Assembly (NCBI GenBank): GCA_021234155.1
Contig: JAJEKV010000004.1
Location: forward strand, 18,909,310 to 18,973,309
Length of the DNA stretch: 64,000 nucleotides
Direction: 5' to 3'
DNA from: Isoetes taiwanensis
Taxonomy: Eukaryota > Streptophyta > Lycopodiopsida > Isoetales > Isoetaceae
Part shown: positions 44,856 to 56,550 of the stretch, one piece after another
Layout of the letters: each line of letters opens with the position of its first letter
How positions within the stretch are numbered: position 1 is the first letter of the stretch
Notes under the pieces: model-generated
The model's database searches: none
What the model was told of the DNA's origin: nothing
What the model saw: the letters and a program-made list of their open reading frames with translations, nothing else
Position numbers and translations under genes: made by a program

Positions 44856-47800
44856 CCCGGAAGAGCGTCATAACATGTCAAACATGTTTGATGGAAGCGG
44901 TTAAGCGTTGAAGCGTGGGGCCAGTGCAAGGAGCTCTACTCTATTGCCACCTCCGGCGAGTGCATTGTACCTGTCGCTCTCAAATTTTTTGAGGGTTGGG
45001 TAAGTCTGCTTTGTTTTGTTTCCTCTTAACTTGCGATGTGTTATTGGTTGTATTTTTTTTTTCTTATAGAGCAAGAAAAATAACAAAGACCTTCAGGGCT
45101 TCATGCACTTGGTTAGAAGCTGCCTTGGGCTGAAAGGAGGATAGTTGATCACGTAACTTTTCGACTATGAAAGATTTTGCATGTTTGATCAAAACAATCT
45201 ATTTTCGACCATTCATGGCGATTGCGGCCAGGTGAACGGTTAAACCCGTGATTTTACTTTGGTACTTGCGGACCTATCCTCACGACTTTAAGCTTAAAGA
45301 TAGCTACTATGGCGACCAGCCCTTCAAATTTTCGAGTTCAATGTATTCATTGATGGCATCAAAGCGGATCCTAGCGGCCAAGCATTGGTGTCTAGTTATG
45401 TTCCATTCTAACGTGCGGTGGCTTGGTAGAATCCGGCTTTTAAAACCACTTGGTTCTCGATTCGGTGGGATATGAAAACCTAGTGCGGTAAGTCTTATTC
45501 GAATCTGATTGCTCGTGCTTTGTTTTCTCTTTCTTGTTGCTAACCTCTTCAATTACGTTTCGTATTCCGAAATAGGATTACTTTAGTTCTAGTTTGCGAA
45601 TTGTTTTCTTGTTTTTGCTAACTTCACTTCAAATATTTTACTAGGTACAAAATGAACATCTATTATCATGGTGGAGGACCAAAGTTGCTTAGCAAAGTGG
45701 AGTACCTTCATGTTGCTTACTGGAGGTGACGGAAAGAGAACCATGGAGCACTTAAACACTGCTGCCTGCTAGAATTTTTTGAACGTCCTAGAGTTTCCAG
45801 CAGTCTTACATAAACTGCAGGACCCAAGTGCACAAGACAGGATAGTAAATCACTATCAGAAACCACAAAAGCTCATCAACCATCTCCTGGACATTGGGTG
45901 CTTGATGTTTTTTCTGGTTCTGGTACTACTATTTGCTTGTGCACTTAAGAAGGACCGCAACTGTGTAGTCATGGACATTGACAAGGAGGCTGTAAATTTT
46001 GTGATGATGAGATTGCTGCCTTACCTACTTTACCAGATGAAAATCAAGAGTTAGGGGCCAAGTCTTCATCTGATTATGCTAAGCTGACGTCCTCAGAGAT
46101 ACAGCCTCCTTTCACAAGCTCACTAGACGACGAGGCCACCTTTGCAGAGCTGAAAGAAGTAGCTTTAGCTATATTCCGGAAGGACAAAGCGAAACCAAAA
46201 GGTGATAAGTCTCAAAGAAAGGAGCGGTGGCAGAGAAAGATAGTCTTTGAGACTAGCAAGAAAAATGATGAGGGACAACAATCAATTTGGATGATATATT
46301 CCTCTTTCTTCATGCGGATGAGTCAATCTCCGGTCAACCAAGAATATTTTGGATGCCTTTTCTTTAGCTTCGGGGTGCTTGGCTTAGTGAAGTGCTTTCG
46401 GCCATGTAGGTGCTGGAGGAACCTCCTCCTGGCGTGGTTGAGTCGGTTTCCACAGGCTCTTACACCGCCACACCACGGTACCAAAACCGTTAGGCATACC
46501 ATTTGGCTTGGACATTAATGCTAGGGCAATTTGGGCGGAGACATTCTGAGAATCTTAAGCGACATGCAGGCGGTGGAGGGGAAGTAAACTCACCATGGCT
46601 GGTAGGATTACGGTAGCCAAGTCGATTCTCTGTACGCGCATGTTTCTGCGACCTCCTGCATACTTGCGCTAGAAAGTGTGGTTAAGGAGTTGGATGACAC
46701 CATTCGCAATTTTGTTTGGGGGAGGAAATGAGGGAGGGGGCTACAGTGAAGGTCGCATGGTGGAAGTGTGTGCGTCCCAGAAAGGCGGGGGCTTAGGTAT
46801 GCTTGATGTGTCCTTGCACACGAAGGTTCTGGTGTCGAAATTCATCTGGCAGTTGTTGCAGGAGCAACAATCCCCAGGATTGGCTCTGTTGGCACAGTCG
46901 CTTCGCCACTCTATTGTGTTTAGGAAGCCAGCAATTCCGGCTCAGTTGCCGTGGGCTCTGTTTGAGGATTTGCGGCCATTCCCTCATGCCGCCTTTTCTT
47001 AAAGGTCTCCTCAAGGCACGGAAGGTGGTCAAGGTTCTCTTTTCATTGGACCCTAGCAGGTGTATGGTAGCCTCATCGCCCTTTCTTTGGGTACCCTTGG
47101 ATTCTGCATCTCCCTTGGCCTCTTCCCTACACCCAGGTACTCAGCGCCGATGGATTGCTGCAGGGGTAACATCCATCCGTGACTGGTATTGGGAGGGTCA
47201 TCTGGCGCCGTGGGAGTTTTTTAGGGATCGATTTGGCCTTCGGGTATTTGGGACGACCGGACTTGGGCGAGTGCGAATGCTATTCCATTGCGGTTGTCTT
47301 CTCAAGTCAATCGCGTTTGGAAGTCGCATAGTGGACTTGATGCATCTCGGTTTGTAGCATCGAAGCATGGGCTTCCTGGCGGGGACACATTGTCAGCCGG
47401 ATAAGTGGTCACTTAAGCTTCGGGGAGTAAGTGGCCCGCCATGTCAGAAGTGGGCGTGGAATACATTACCTCCTCCTAAAAGCCGCACCCTTTTATGGCC
47501 GGATCTTGCCGCGTAGCCTCGGGGTGAATGTCCGAGAATTACCGCAGGTTCAAGCCTCGGTGCGTAAACATGCCCTCTATATGGGGGCTTGAGAGACCAT
47601 TGAGCCTTTGCTTTGTCCTATGCATCGCAGGTAGGGGCAGCTTGGTCACGGGTGAGAGCCCTCTTTGGGTCTTCACTGTGCAAATGTCGAGAAGCTTCTC
47701 ATGGGAGTGTTTCCCTAGCGGTTTGGTCGTTGGGGCAAGCGGCGGAGTGTTCCATTTATCACGAGCTTGGCTTCGTGGTTGATTTGGAAAAGACGTGAAG

Positions 47801-48069
47801 CGAAGGTCTTTCGAATCGCAAGGTTAGCCCTTTTCGGTTGGTTCCGATCTTGAGGCATAAGTTGTGGCGGGAGCTTACCAAGTCTCAAGCTTGTCCCAGC
47901 GCAGTTAAAGCGGGAAATTTGGTCGACATTCCTACAGATTGTGAATCATGATGGGCACTTCATTTCTTAGCACCACACTTATCATTGTACTTGATCACAT
48001 TCTAGTGGTTTAATATATTCCTATATTCTTAAAAAAAAAAATGATGAGGACTATGATGTAGATCTTTGA
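44856..48069 (+). pseudogene. DNA N4/N6-type methylase pseudogene with introns, split by LINE
   Basis: Exons by GT-AG: 44856-44999, 45070-45487, then 45655 onward to 46273, resuming at 48037 and ending at a TGA at 48067-48069. The second exon shows DFTLVLAD (position of catalytic motif IV, D-P-P-Y in the family) and, after a frameshift, SSSMYSLMASKRILAAKHWC. The last exon has NVLEFPAVLHKLQDPSAQDR, QKPQKLINHLLD and, after another frameshift, VLDVFSGSGTT (SAM-binding motif I) and KKDRNCVVMDIDKEAVNFVM. This IV-before-I order is that of the N-4/N-6 DNA methylase family with QKP. The C-terminal tail is acidic/basic and ends NDEDYDVDL. Frameshifts, a damaged motif IV and the LINE insertion make it dead. 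Introns argue against bacterial contamination. A relation to the 4mC methylase reported in Marchantia sperm is possible but unproven. Confidence 0.72.
46274..48036 (+). mobile_element. 5'-truncated poly(A) LINE, TSD AAAAATGATGAGG
   Basis: Flanked by the 13-bp duplication AAAAATGATGAGG (46261-46273 and 48037-48049). It starts inside the reverse transcriptase at the degraded YADD box (NLDDIFLFLHADES). After that come ORF2 C-terminal text (VKVAWWKCVRPRKAG, GGLGMLDVSLHTKVLVSKFI, WQLLQEQQSPGLALL) and a WLIWKRR-like end, then a 3' UTR with tttaatatattcc and poly(A) merging into the duplication. It lies in the last exon of the methylase pseudogene. Frames are broken several times. Confidence 0.88.
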
Positions 48070-48180
48070 CTTTTTTCACGCTACATTAATTATTATTTAC
48101 TACAATGAATTGCCAATATTGATGTGTTGAGTTTTATTAAAAAAATAAAATTATTATTTCCTTCCTATTTCGGTGTTTTT

Positions 48181-48302
48181 GGGTTGCCCCTAAGGGGGCA
48201 AACCCTTGTTTATATGGGTTTGTGGCATATTATAGGTATATGCCAGTATATGCTTGGCATATGCCTATGACTGCTCCAAACCCGTTATTGGCTGTAAACT
48301 CT
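48181..48302. repeat. Palindromic dispersed repeat, copy 1
   Basis: Begins with an inverted repeat gggttgcccc-taa-ggggcaaaccc, continues to a second palindromic block of gcatat/atatgc elements, and ends at ctgtaaactct. Related copies lie at 58284-58400 and 59183-59302. It resembles a small foldback element. Confidence 0.7.
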
Positions 48303-48527
48303 CGGTCGTTTTCGTTGTTGGGCAGCCACTCTGACGAACCGGAGAGGTCTGCTCTGGGCAACCGGCATAAGAGTGTGGGATTTAGTATCTGGCCTTCCCA
48401 TCTCCCATCTAAAGCCTATCTGAAGGGGGAGGTTAGCAAGTCGATCACGGTTGATCTTCAAAATTCTCAGTGAGTTTTTTGACTTAGAAGTTAAGCTATC
48501 AAAGGCTTGCTGAAACTGCTGAAACTG

Positions 48528-49382
48528 CTTTGAATCTCAGAGCTAAAGTAAGATCTATGCGAAACGGCTCTCTTTAGCGTGACTTCGACCAAATCCAGGT
48601 TATTTCAAGCCATTGCTAGCCTGCTATTCCGATGAGGCCATTTGGCAGAGCCATAATATTGTTAGACTGCTTTCCAGGTAATCACAGAGTTGATGATGGC
48701 GAGAATAATTCATGGCAACACAAAGGTAAGAAAAAAAATCCCTTTGAAGTTCTTGCAGTATTTGGCTTAATGGAAATCAAACGGCATAAATAAACGGAAG
48801 GTAAGAACCTTCAATGCACATATCCCTGAGTTTTTCTTGGATTGCTTAGATTCTAAATCTATATTTATCAAGTAATTTCTTAAGTGTCAAATATCCGAAG
48901 GATGGAAATACCTATAGAAGATTTAGGGTTTGCTTCCTGTAATTCTTTAGCTTCATCTTGGGTCTGCCAAAACTGCTTTGAATCTCAGAGTTACGGTAAG
49001 ATCTATGTGAAACGTCTCTCTTTAGCATAGCTTCGACCAAATCTAGGTTATTTCAAGCCATTTCTAGCCTGCTATTCCGATGATGCTGTTTTGGCAGAGC
49101 CATAATATTTCTAGAGTGCTTTCCAGGTAATCACAGAGCTGGTGATGGCGAAAAGAATTCATGGCGACACAGGGGTATAAAAAAGGCATCCCTTTGAAGT
49201 TCTTGCAGTATTTGGCTTAATGGAAATCAAACAACATAAATAAACGGGAGGTAATTAGAACCTTCAATGCACATATCCTTGAGTTTTTCTTGGATTGCTT
49301 AGATTCTAAATCTATAGTTATCAAGTAATTTCTTAAGTGTCAAATATCCGAAGGATGGAAATACCTATAGAAGATTTAGGGT
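48528..49382. repeat. 448-bp tandem duplication
   Basis: The first copy starts ctttgaatctcagag at 48528 and the second at 48976; both end near gaagatttaggg (48928 and 49382). They are about 90 percent alike by eye, with small indels, so the duplication is moderately old. Confidence 0.85.
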
Positions 49383-50383
49383 AGAACACAGCCATGCCTA
49401 GGGTCATCAATTCAATACGGAGAACTATGCCGTCCAGATTTTGCAAATCCTCCTTTCTCTTTTTGGCGGATGGGGGATTCACATGGATAAGCCGAAATGA
49501 TCCAGAACAGGACTTCCTGGAAGAGTAAGAATGTCAAGAATGTTGTTGTGGGTGGACTGAGATTGCTAGATTTAGCAAGAAAAGAGCATCCTGGACAGCC
49601 TGCAAGTTTAACTGGATAGCCTCGTAACAAAGCAAGTCGGAATGAGGTGCTCGCAAGGATGCAATTGCATGGAAATTATGCTTATCTAGATCGCTCAACT
49701 ATAGTGAACCAAAGAGGTAACATGCAAACAAATCTTCCATTCTGTCCTTTTAAAGTAGGATTTGGAGCAAATGTAAAAGGTCTTAAATTTGAGCTTAACA
49801 AAATTATCTTGGAATAGAGGCTATATGTCTCATGTTGTTGATTTCTCTGCTTCTGCCATTATTCTTAATATAATTTTATGGGAAAAAAATTATTATGTGC
49901 TACTTGATTGTCATATAAGAGTCGGTTTTTTCAACATAGTTCTGCATCATGTCCAGGCAGCCTGCAAAATATGGAAAGAATGCGCTTTCCTTCTAGAATT
50001 GTATCATTTGCAATGATAAGAATGTGCGCAACAAATTGAAGACGACCAGGTATGAAGTTGCATGGATATTTTGTTCTCATAATGCCAATCACGCCCTAAA
50101 TCTAACGGTTTAGACTTGATCGATCCATTCTATGGTTGAGATTTGAGCCTGTAGTTGAGTTTAGGGTTATGGCATCTCGACGTTTTTCTCTTATGGAAAG
50201 CAGGGTGCTTTGCTTCCGATAGCCACAGCCACAACGACAATGGCAAGCAGGTTTTGTCTCAGGTGGTGAGTGGGAACGAGATGGGGAATTTGTCTTCCAA
50301 CTTACAACACCCAAGTGACCTCTAGAACCCAACTAGCCTACATTAGACAATCCCACCCACATACATCAGTTGTTGTTCTGGGC

Positions 50384-50800
50384 ATCTTCAGTTGTGTTTT
50401 TCAAAGTATCACATTTCAGCTACATAAAGGTTTCATCAGGCATTCTAATCACGGCATCAACATGATCTTTTGTGTTGGCAGGATGCTCCTCCTTTGGCAG
50501 GTAACATGATTTAATTCCAGGATATTGCATGGGCTCACAAACGCCTATGCAGGGTCTATTATCAAGGTGAGCCTAATCTCGGATTTAAGGTTAGGTACTC
50601 CCACACCCATAGACATAATCTTCAGTTGTGTTTTTCAAAGAATCGCATTCCAGCTACACAAAGGTTGCATCATACATTCTAATCGCGGCATCAACATGCT
50701 TTTTTGTGCTTGCAAGATGCTCCTTCTAATTCCAGGATATTGCATGGGCTCACAATGCCTATGCAGGGTCTATTATCAAGGTGAGCTTATAATTTTCTTC
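50384..50800. repeat. 234-bp tandem duplication
   Basis: Copies begin atcttcagttgtgtttttc at 50384 and about 50618, and both contain tattgcatgggctcaca and cagggtctattatcaaggtg. The second is shorter by an internal deletion. The phrase aaggtgagc at the end of each looks like a splice donor, so a duplicated exon is possible. Confidence 0.8.
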
Positions 50801-51072
50801 TCAATAACATTTTAAGCCCTCGAAATTAGTGTTCAAAAGTAAGATCCAGCATCCAAGTATTGATAGCATTACTGGACAAATCTGCCTTGGTCCTGTGTTT
50901 AATGATAAATGGAGCCCTATATGTACCATGAAGATGATATTGAAGGAAGTAGGCTTCTTAAAGATGTCCTTTGGATCTTGCTGAAATATATAAGAATAGA
51001 ATAGAATAGAATAGTTTTTTTAACGTCCACGGAGACCAATAGGTCATGGGACCCATACAATGGGCTAGTACA

Positions 51073-51143
51073 ATCATTACTACTAGGATTAAAAATCCAC
51101 GCTTATCGAAGGTTTTCAAGGGAAAAACCTTTGCGGTAATGAT
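51073..51143 (-). other. LINE B 3' UTR stem-loop
   Basis: ATCATTAC (51073-51080) pairs with GTAATGAT (51136-51143). Relative to LINE A, two positions of the stem have changed, and in both the partner has changed to keep pairing. Confidence 0.6.
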
Positions 51144-51249
51144 GATACTAGACAAACTGGAGATAATAACTGGCGAGGGCTCAGTAATTGCAGATGTTTA
51201 TCTAGAACCTCAAGTATGTATAATGCCAAGTCATGCACAGATGGTGCTC

Positions 51250-54200
51250 TGAGAAGTTGTGGAAGCGTGGAATGGAATGCTAAGGTCAAAAAATGATTCG
51301 ACTATCTCAAAAGCGAGGCAACTTCGAAAAGAGTATGGCTTTCATCTTCAATAACACATGAATCGGCAACGGGCACATAGTCTCGCTTCTTCGCGGCAAT
51401 TGCGCCGCTCCCATCTACCTATTTCAATCCAGAACTGTGGGACCCCGGTCGCGAATTGATGCAATAGCTACAAGCTTGTTCTGGACAATGAAGCAAGCAA
51501 ATAAGCTTGGGGCCCTGGTGCCAAGGTGGGATTTATGTGTGCATGATAATGACCAGTTTTCACTTGGGTCAAAGTAACTGCGTCCCATATCTTTTGAGAA
51601 AAACGACCATTGAGATATTGTTGCAAAAGCTCAGGATCAGAACTGGCAAGCATCGGGCGATTATTTCGGTTTGCACAGCCCAACGGGCAAACCATGTAGT
51701 GCAATGCTCTTTCCAACATCGTTTCAAACGCTGAGCCATGGCAAGTGCAAGAACAAGATACCTAACATCATCCATGTGGTGTACCTTGCAGATATAGTGG
51801 AGATGGCGCTTCATGGCAGAATGTTGAAGAGGCCAAAAACCTGTCTCTTGTAAAAAGAATAGCATAGGGCACCGTTGTTTTAACTCGAGGTCGTAAGTGA
51901 GAAAGGACTTTTTCACCCACTCCAAGCTCTCCCAAGCACTAGCACTAATGGCGTGCCCACACACCAGAACCATACAAGAAAAAGCGAGGCTCTACCAAAG
52001 CCCAAACAAGTGGGCTTTCCGTGGCCAATCATGAATTTCTGCACAAAACAATTGTTTTGCATTGCATAGAGTGCTCTCCATCCAGCCACCCACCCGCTGG
52101 TAATACATTGTTCCCAAAGTGTGTTCTTATGTAATTCTACACCAAGATACTTGTAGCTATCTACAACTTCAACTTCGTGGCTATCATAGTGCATAGGGGA
52201 ACATTGTGGCGAAAGATTGAACTACCAAAAGCTTGGTCTTTTGGAGATTAACACGCACTGTGTTCTCATAAAAAGTGTGGAGCATGTAAATGTTACATTG
52301 CAAGATGTGCCGGTGAAACATCATCGGCGCCCATAAGTTGCCTAATGATATAGTGTACCAAATGTGGACCTCCGCGCCATGATTATCAAGCCATTCTTCC
52401 AATTGATCAATGTACAAGCCAAAGAGTGTAGGAGATAAAGGGCAACCCCCGACTAACTCCAATTGCTAGTGATTTGAGTACACGATCTTTGGAAATTTAG
52501 CAAAAACACTTTCATAGAGCCGATAAACCGTGCATTTTGAAGATCTTGTGGAACCCCAAGTGCACCGGCAAGCCGCCAAAGAAGCTCGCGTGATGGTTGT
52601 ATCAAAAGCGTAAAATCCACAAAGCATATATAGAGGTCTTGTTTCAAACTTCGACTATGTTCAATAAGCATGCACAATGTGAAGATATGGTCTATTGTAG
52701 AATGGCATGGACAAAAGCAAGCCTGTCCTGTCCTACAACACGCATACCGGTATGTTCTTCCCATGATGTCAACTGCTTCTCAAGAAGACCGGCTAAGAGC
52801 TTTGAAAATATGGAACTTACCATGATCATGCGATAATTAGAAGGGTCATGCTTATCACCGCTTTGTAAATTAGTACGACCTTCTTGACAGCCCAAGTTTA
52901 AAGGGAAGCCTTCTTGCAAAGCTTGATTTAAAAGAGTAGTGATGATTGGAAGCAATAGCGGACCCCCATTTAAACAATTACGCTGCAAACCTTGAAGATC
53001 GAGACTTGCCATTAGATATATGGCCGCAGTCCTTCTTTGACTTCCTCCTCTCTCGTGAATTGAAGAATATCACCTACCAAAGGAGGCCGCGAAATTAAGG
53101 ACCCCGGATGATCATATAAGTGGACCAATTGCTCATCCCATTGATGCATAGAAATATGTCCAAGGGTAGGAGGTGATCGATATAATATTTTGCTTTGAAG
53201 GTCCGAGGCTCACGTGATGCATTCAAACATTTGCTTTGCTTTCGGCAAAAAAGCGTGCCTTCTTGCGTTTCAAAACGGACTTATAATTACGAATGGCATT
53301 ATGTCACAGATCGGCTCAACTATCGTTCGCAATTGTTTTTTAAGCTGCTTGCAGTCTTCATCAAACCAGACATTTCTAGGAAAGGATTTCCTACCAGCAT
53401 GAGCAACACCAGAAGTGCGTGTACCAAAGCAAGAGATAGCAGAAGTAAGAAAAGCATCAGCAAATGCTGCATTATGCTCTTGAAGAGTTGGGTAATCCAA
53501 AATACCTGCAAGTGCAGGAGCTAATGTATGTTCATATTCAAAAGATCTAGAATAAGTCAAGCGAATGCGAGGGGCAAGAGCCTGGATAGCAATGGGTTGA
53601 AGAGGTGGAAGCTGCCACTTTAATGACAAATAAAGTGGATAGTGATCAGATTTTATCTCCTCATCTCTATGCCTTGTGCCAATTCGAAAATCTAAAATGA
53701 GATCCAAGGCTTGCACTTGAGAAATGACATAATCAACAACACCAAGTCACGACCACCCCGCCTATCACATGCATGTAATACCTTTAGAGTGTGGCCATTG
53801 CTCTAAGCCATTACAAAGTACCATCTCAAAGACTTCACACAACCGGATGAGCTCCCTTCCAAATGTTGAGACGGGTTTGTTAGCATCAGCGGCGATGAAT
53901 GTGGAAAGATCAGATCATTAGCGGACATCCATAAAGGTCACGCGAACATCCTCAAGTATGAGTTGAGCAGCTTGCATTTCAGCAGTGCGAGCATTGAAAT
54001 CACCAAGAAGAATAACATGGCCCAACTGTTTGAATTGAGCAATGTCATCATAAAGATCACCATAGGGATCACTGCAAGCGACATCATATTCATCATAAAA
54101 AGGTGATGATGGAGGTGGGAAGTAACAGGCAGCAACAAAAATGGTACTACTATTGTAGCAATGAAGTTTGATCCACATGTAACGATTATATTTATCAGCT

Positions 54201-54400
54201 TTATGAAGCGTGATATATGGAGCAAGGGCATCCTTGAAATAGCAAGCAACTTCACCGCAACCTCGTTGCCCATGACATTCATTAAATAATGAAAAGCCGT
54301 TTGGCTGAATGCTCCCACGTTTCCATGAGCAGAAGGATATCCATATCTTTTGCAATGGGATTCAAGCCATCACCTTTACGCCATTCCAAGACACCAATCG
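51250..54400 (-). pseudogene. LINE B ORF2: endonuclease, RT, zinc-knuckle (broken)
   Basis: Endonuclease: a W..FCSWKRGS region at about 54355, HVILLGDFNART (about 53990-54030) and SDHYPLYLSLKW (about 53660), i.e. the GDFN and SDH catalytic motifs. RT: PSNYRMIMVSSIFSKLLAGL, FCPCHSTIDHIFTLCMLIEH, GCPLSPTLFGLYIDQLEEWL; the YADD box is degraded (LWAPMMF) and the thumb has YKYLGVEL. C-terminus: KIWDAVTLTQVKTGHYHAHI and the zinc-knuckle relic near 51300-51450 (ARLCARCRFMC). Many frameshifts; without doubt inactive. Confidence 0.85.
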
Positions 54401-54500
54401 AAGGCACGTTTCCTAGGAAGGTACATTTGAGGTATGAGCAAAGGCGGTCGAGGAGGTTGGAGCAATAGAGGCGGCAAAGGCAGCAGCGATAGCGGCAACA

Positions 54501-56339
54501 TCACGTGACCCGCGGTAGGAGCAACATCAGCCCCGCAGGCCGAAGATCAAGGGTACCATTAGCAACATTGTGAGAGGAATGGCCTTGAGCAGAAGAAGAT
54601 GTGGTGGGTGCAGAAGATGGAACAACACGAGGCGCATTTGCAGCGTTGATTTGTGCATGGGAAATGGGAGAATGGACTTTAACACCAGCAGTATGAGTGG
54701 TCTTAGCATGATGAAAGGCGTCAGCAAAGGTTGCATGTGATGGTATAAAAATACGTAGTTTTCCACGAATCAGTGCAGCCTTACCACCATTCTTTTGAAT
54801 GTCCTGGACCTTTTGCAAATTCTGGCGTCTGGCTAACTGTTGGGACTTAGTAAGATCAAAATCCAGATAGAGAGATGTCCCTTTCAATTGCTTGGTCTGC
54901 TTGAGGATATCCATTTTAGTACTCAAATTTCGCACTGTAAATTTCACTATGCGCGGGTGGTGGGGCTGCAATGCTCCAACCCTATGTGCGCAAAGGACAA
55001 CAAACTGGTGTTGTGAAGTCCAATTTAGCTAACACCAAAGTCTGTACCTTATGTTGCAAGTCCTCGATGCTTCTTCCGCATGCCACGACGAATTACAGTT
55101 ACAATCGCCGGTTGTGCCTATCAATGTATTCTCTACCCTCTGGCGGATGTAGATCACGTGTAGATGCAAAACATGTTATATAAGAGTTTTGAAATTGGGG
55201 GGAGGATGAACTAGGCATGGATCTCACATTAGGATCATGATGCTTTGAAGAAGAAGTTGGAGGTGCCTTGGTTGCATGAGAATAGGAACGTTCCAAGGCA
55301 GCAACTCGACTAGATGTGTCCTTAGCAAGCTCAGTCACTTGGCAGGTCATGCTTTCTTCCAATGCTCGCATGCGAGTATTACAACTCGTAGACACCTCAG
55401 AGACATGGCGGAGTAAATCTTGTCTTTGCTTGGCAATATCAACCACTAAGTGCTCCACAGTCATATGACAAGCAGCAAACTCCAACTTTGCACCCTCAAT
55501 TGCTTCCCAAAGCTTTGCATGTTCAACATGAATTTTGCAGTGAGCGTTGCAAGGTCGTTACGACAGACCTTAATGCACATCGAAATTGTGTCATCTCTTG
55601 TTGCTGCATGTGCAAAGTAGCTGTAAGAATGTCAAACTTGTTCTCTATGTCTTTTTGAAGCAAATTGACATAGAGAGGAAGACGTGCTGGACGAGGGACC
55701 TTGGAGAAATCATCTGGGGTCAATGCCTCAGCAATCTGCTCCCTTTCATCATCCTGAGTTGAACCTCCAATGCATGTTGGAGGTGTGGCTGAGCGATATG
55801 CACTTCCAACACCCCGTAGCGGTCTGCAATCTGCTCCCCATCAACACCATGTGGTGAACCTCCAACGTGTTGGAGGTTCGTGCAGGCTTGCCGCTTTTGC
55901 CAACACATGTGGATGCAATCTGCTCTCCATCATCATGTGTTGAACCTCCAACGCATGTTGGAGGTTCGTCTGGGACATTTGCTTCACCAACACCTGTGGG
56001 AATTTGCGATAGACAACGCTTATCCCATTGAGAGTAAAGATGCAATGCCCTATTTAATGTCTGTTGTTTAAGATGAGCATCTTTATTGAGAGATCGAGTC
56101 ATATCATCTTTGTAACCGTTATCTTTGTTCGTGGATCTGAGAGACTTCAAGGGGTGATGAGCAGGCCCTGACGGATTTGGCTGATCAAAGGGATTAATAC
56201 CCACCATAGAAAAGTCCCCTAGATGCTGCAAAGAAATTGAAGGAGCCATTACTTCCAGAGGGCCGAAATGGGATGATCTATAATAGTAATCAGTCCCGAA
56301 ATCAAAAAGTCCAAAAAGCTGAAATGTATAAGGATGCAA
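54501..56339 (-). pseudogene. LINE B ORF1 (RNA-binding protein), broken
   Basis: The N-terminal part (56339-55720) is Asn/Asp/Ser-rich and includes three DNA-level repeats. The middle (55723-55099) has a helical, coiled-coil-like stretch (VEHLVVDIAKQRQDLLRHVS, VAALERSYSH). The C-terminal part (54971-54501) has FTVRNLSTKMDILKQTKQLK and LDFDLTKSQQLARRQNLQKV then GGKAALIRGKLRIF, as in the C-terminal domain of L1/Tx1-type ORF1 proteins that bind element RNA, followed by a low-complexity tail. Frame changes lie near 55090, 55500 and 55725. Confidence 0.7.
55731..56003. repeat. Three ~90-bp tandem repeats inside LINE ORF1
   Basis: Copies start with gcaatctgct at 55731, 55825 and 55914 (spacing 94 and 89). 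Each has a palindromic core cctccaacgcatgttggagg or a variant. The repeat encodes a variable Thr/Gly/Asp-rich stretch, so ORF1 length probably varies between copies. Confidence 0.8.
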
Positions 56340-56550
56340 ATGATTCGAATCATATGTCCTTGAAAAGATCCAGGCATAAGCTTTCCAACGAGCCCGAAAT
56401 CACCTGATTCTGATGTCTCTAGCTCAAGTTATGAGCTCGAGAAGTTTTGTCGTCGGGCACCAAAAAGGCAGAGCGCTAGAAGGAGTGCCAAAAGTTTCTA
56501 GATCTCTATAGATTTTGCACAACATGATTCCTTTATAGAAAGTCGGATAT

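Larger units (their letters stand above)
48070..50990. other. Repeat-rich intergenic region, no gene recognised
   Basis: Contains a palindromic dispersed repeat (48181-48300), a 448-bp tandem duplication (48528-49382) and a 234-bp tandem duplication (50384-50800). ORFs at 48222-48473, 49412-49630 and 50102-50332 show no known domain. Confidence 0.4.
50991..56540 (-). mobile_element. Near full-length LINE A family member (LINE B), decayed
   Basis: Minus-strand element. It has an (ATTCT)n tail at 50993-51015, the conserved 3' UTR block and stem-loop (51013-51150), ORF2 (about 54400-51250), ORF1 (about 56339-54501) and a 5' UTR to about 56540. It carries all the LINE A landmarks plus the ORF1 that LINE A has lost. 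A 9-base tgctgaaat occurs left of the tail (50979-50987) and at 56589-56597; this may be a target duplication, but is too short to be sure. Confidence 0.85.

Noticed and set aside
44856-46273. Bacterial contamination or a prophage methylase
   Set aside because: Good plant introns, a plant LINE inserted with target duplication, and continuous plant TE context.
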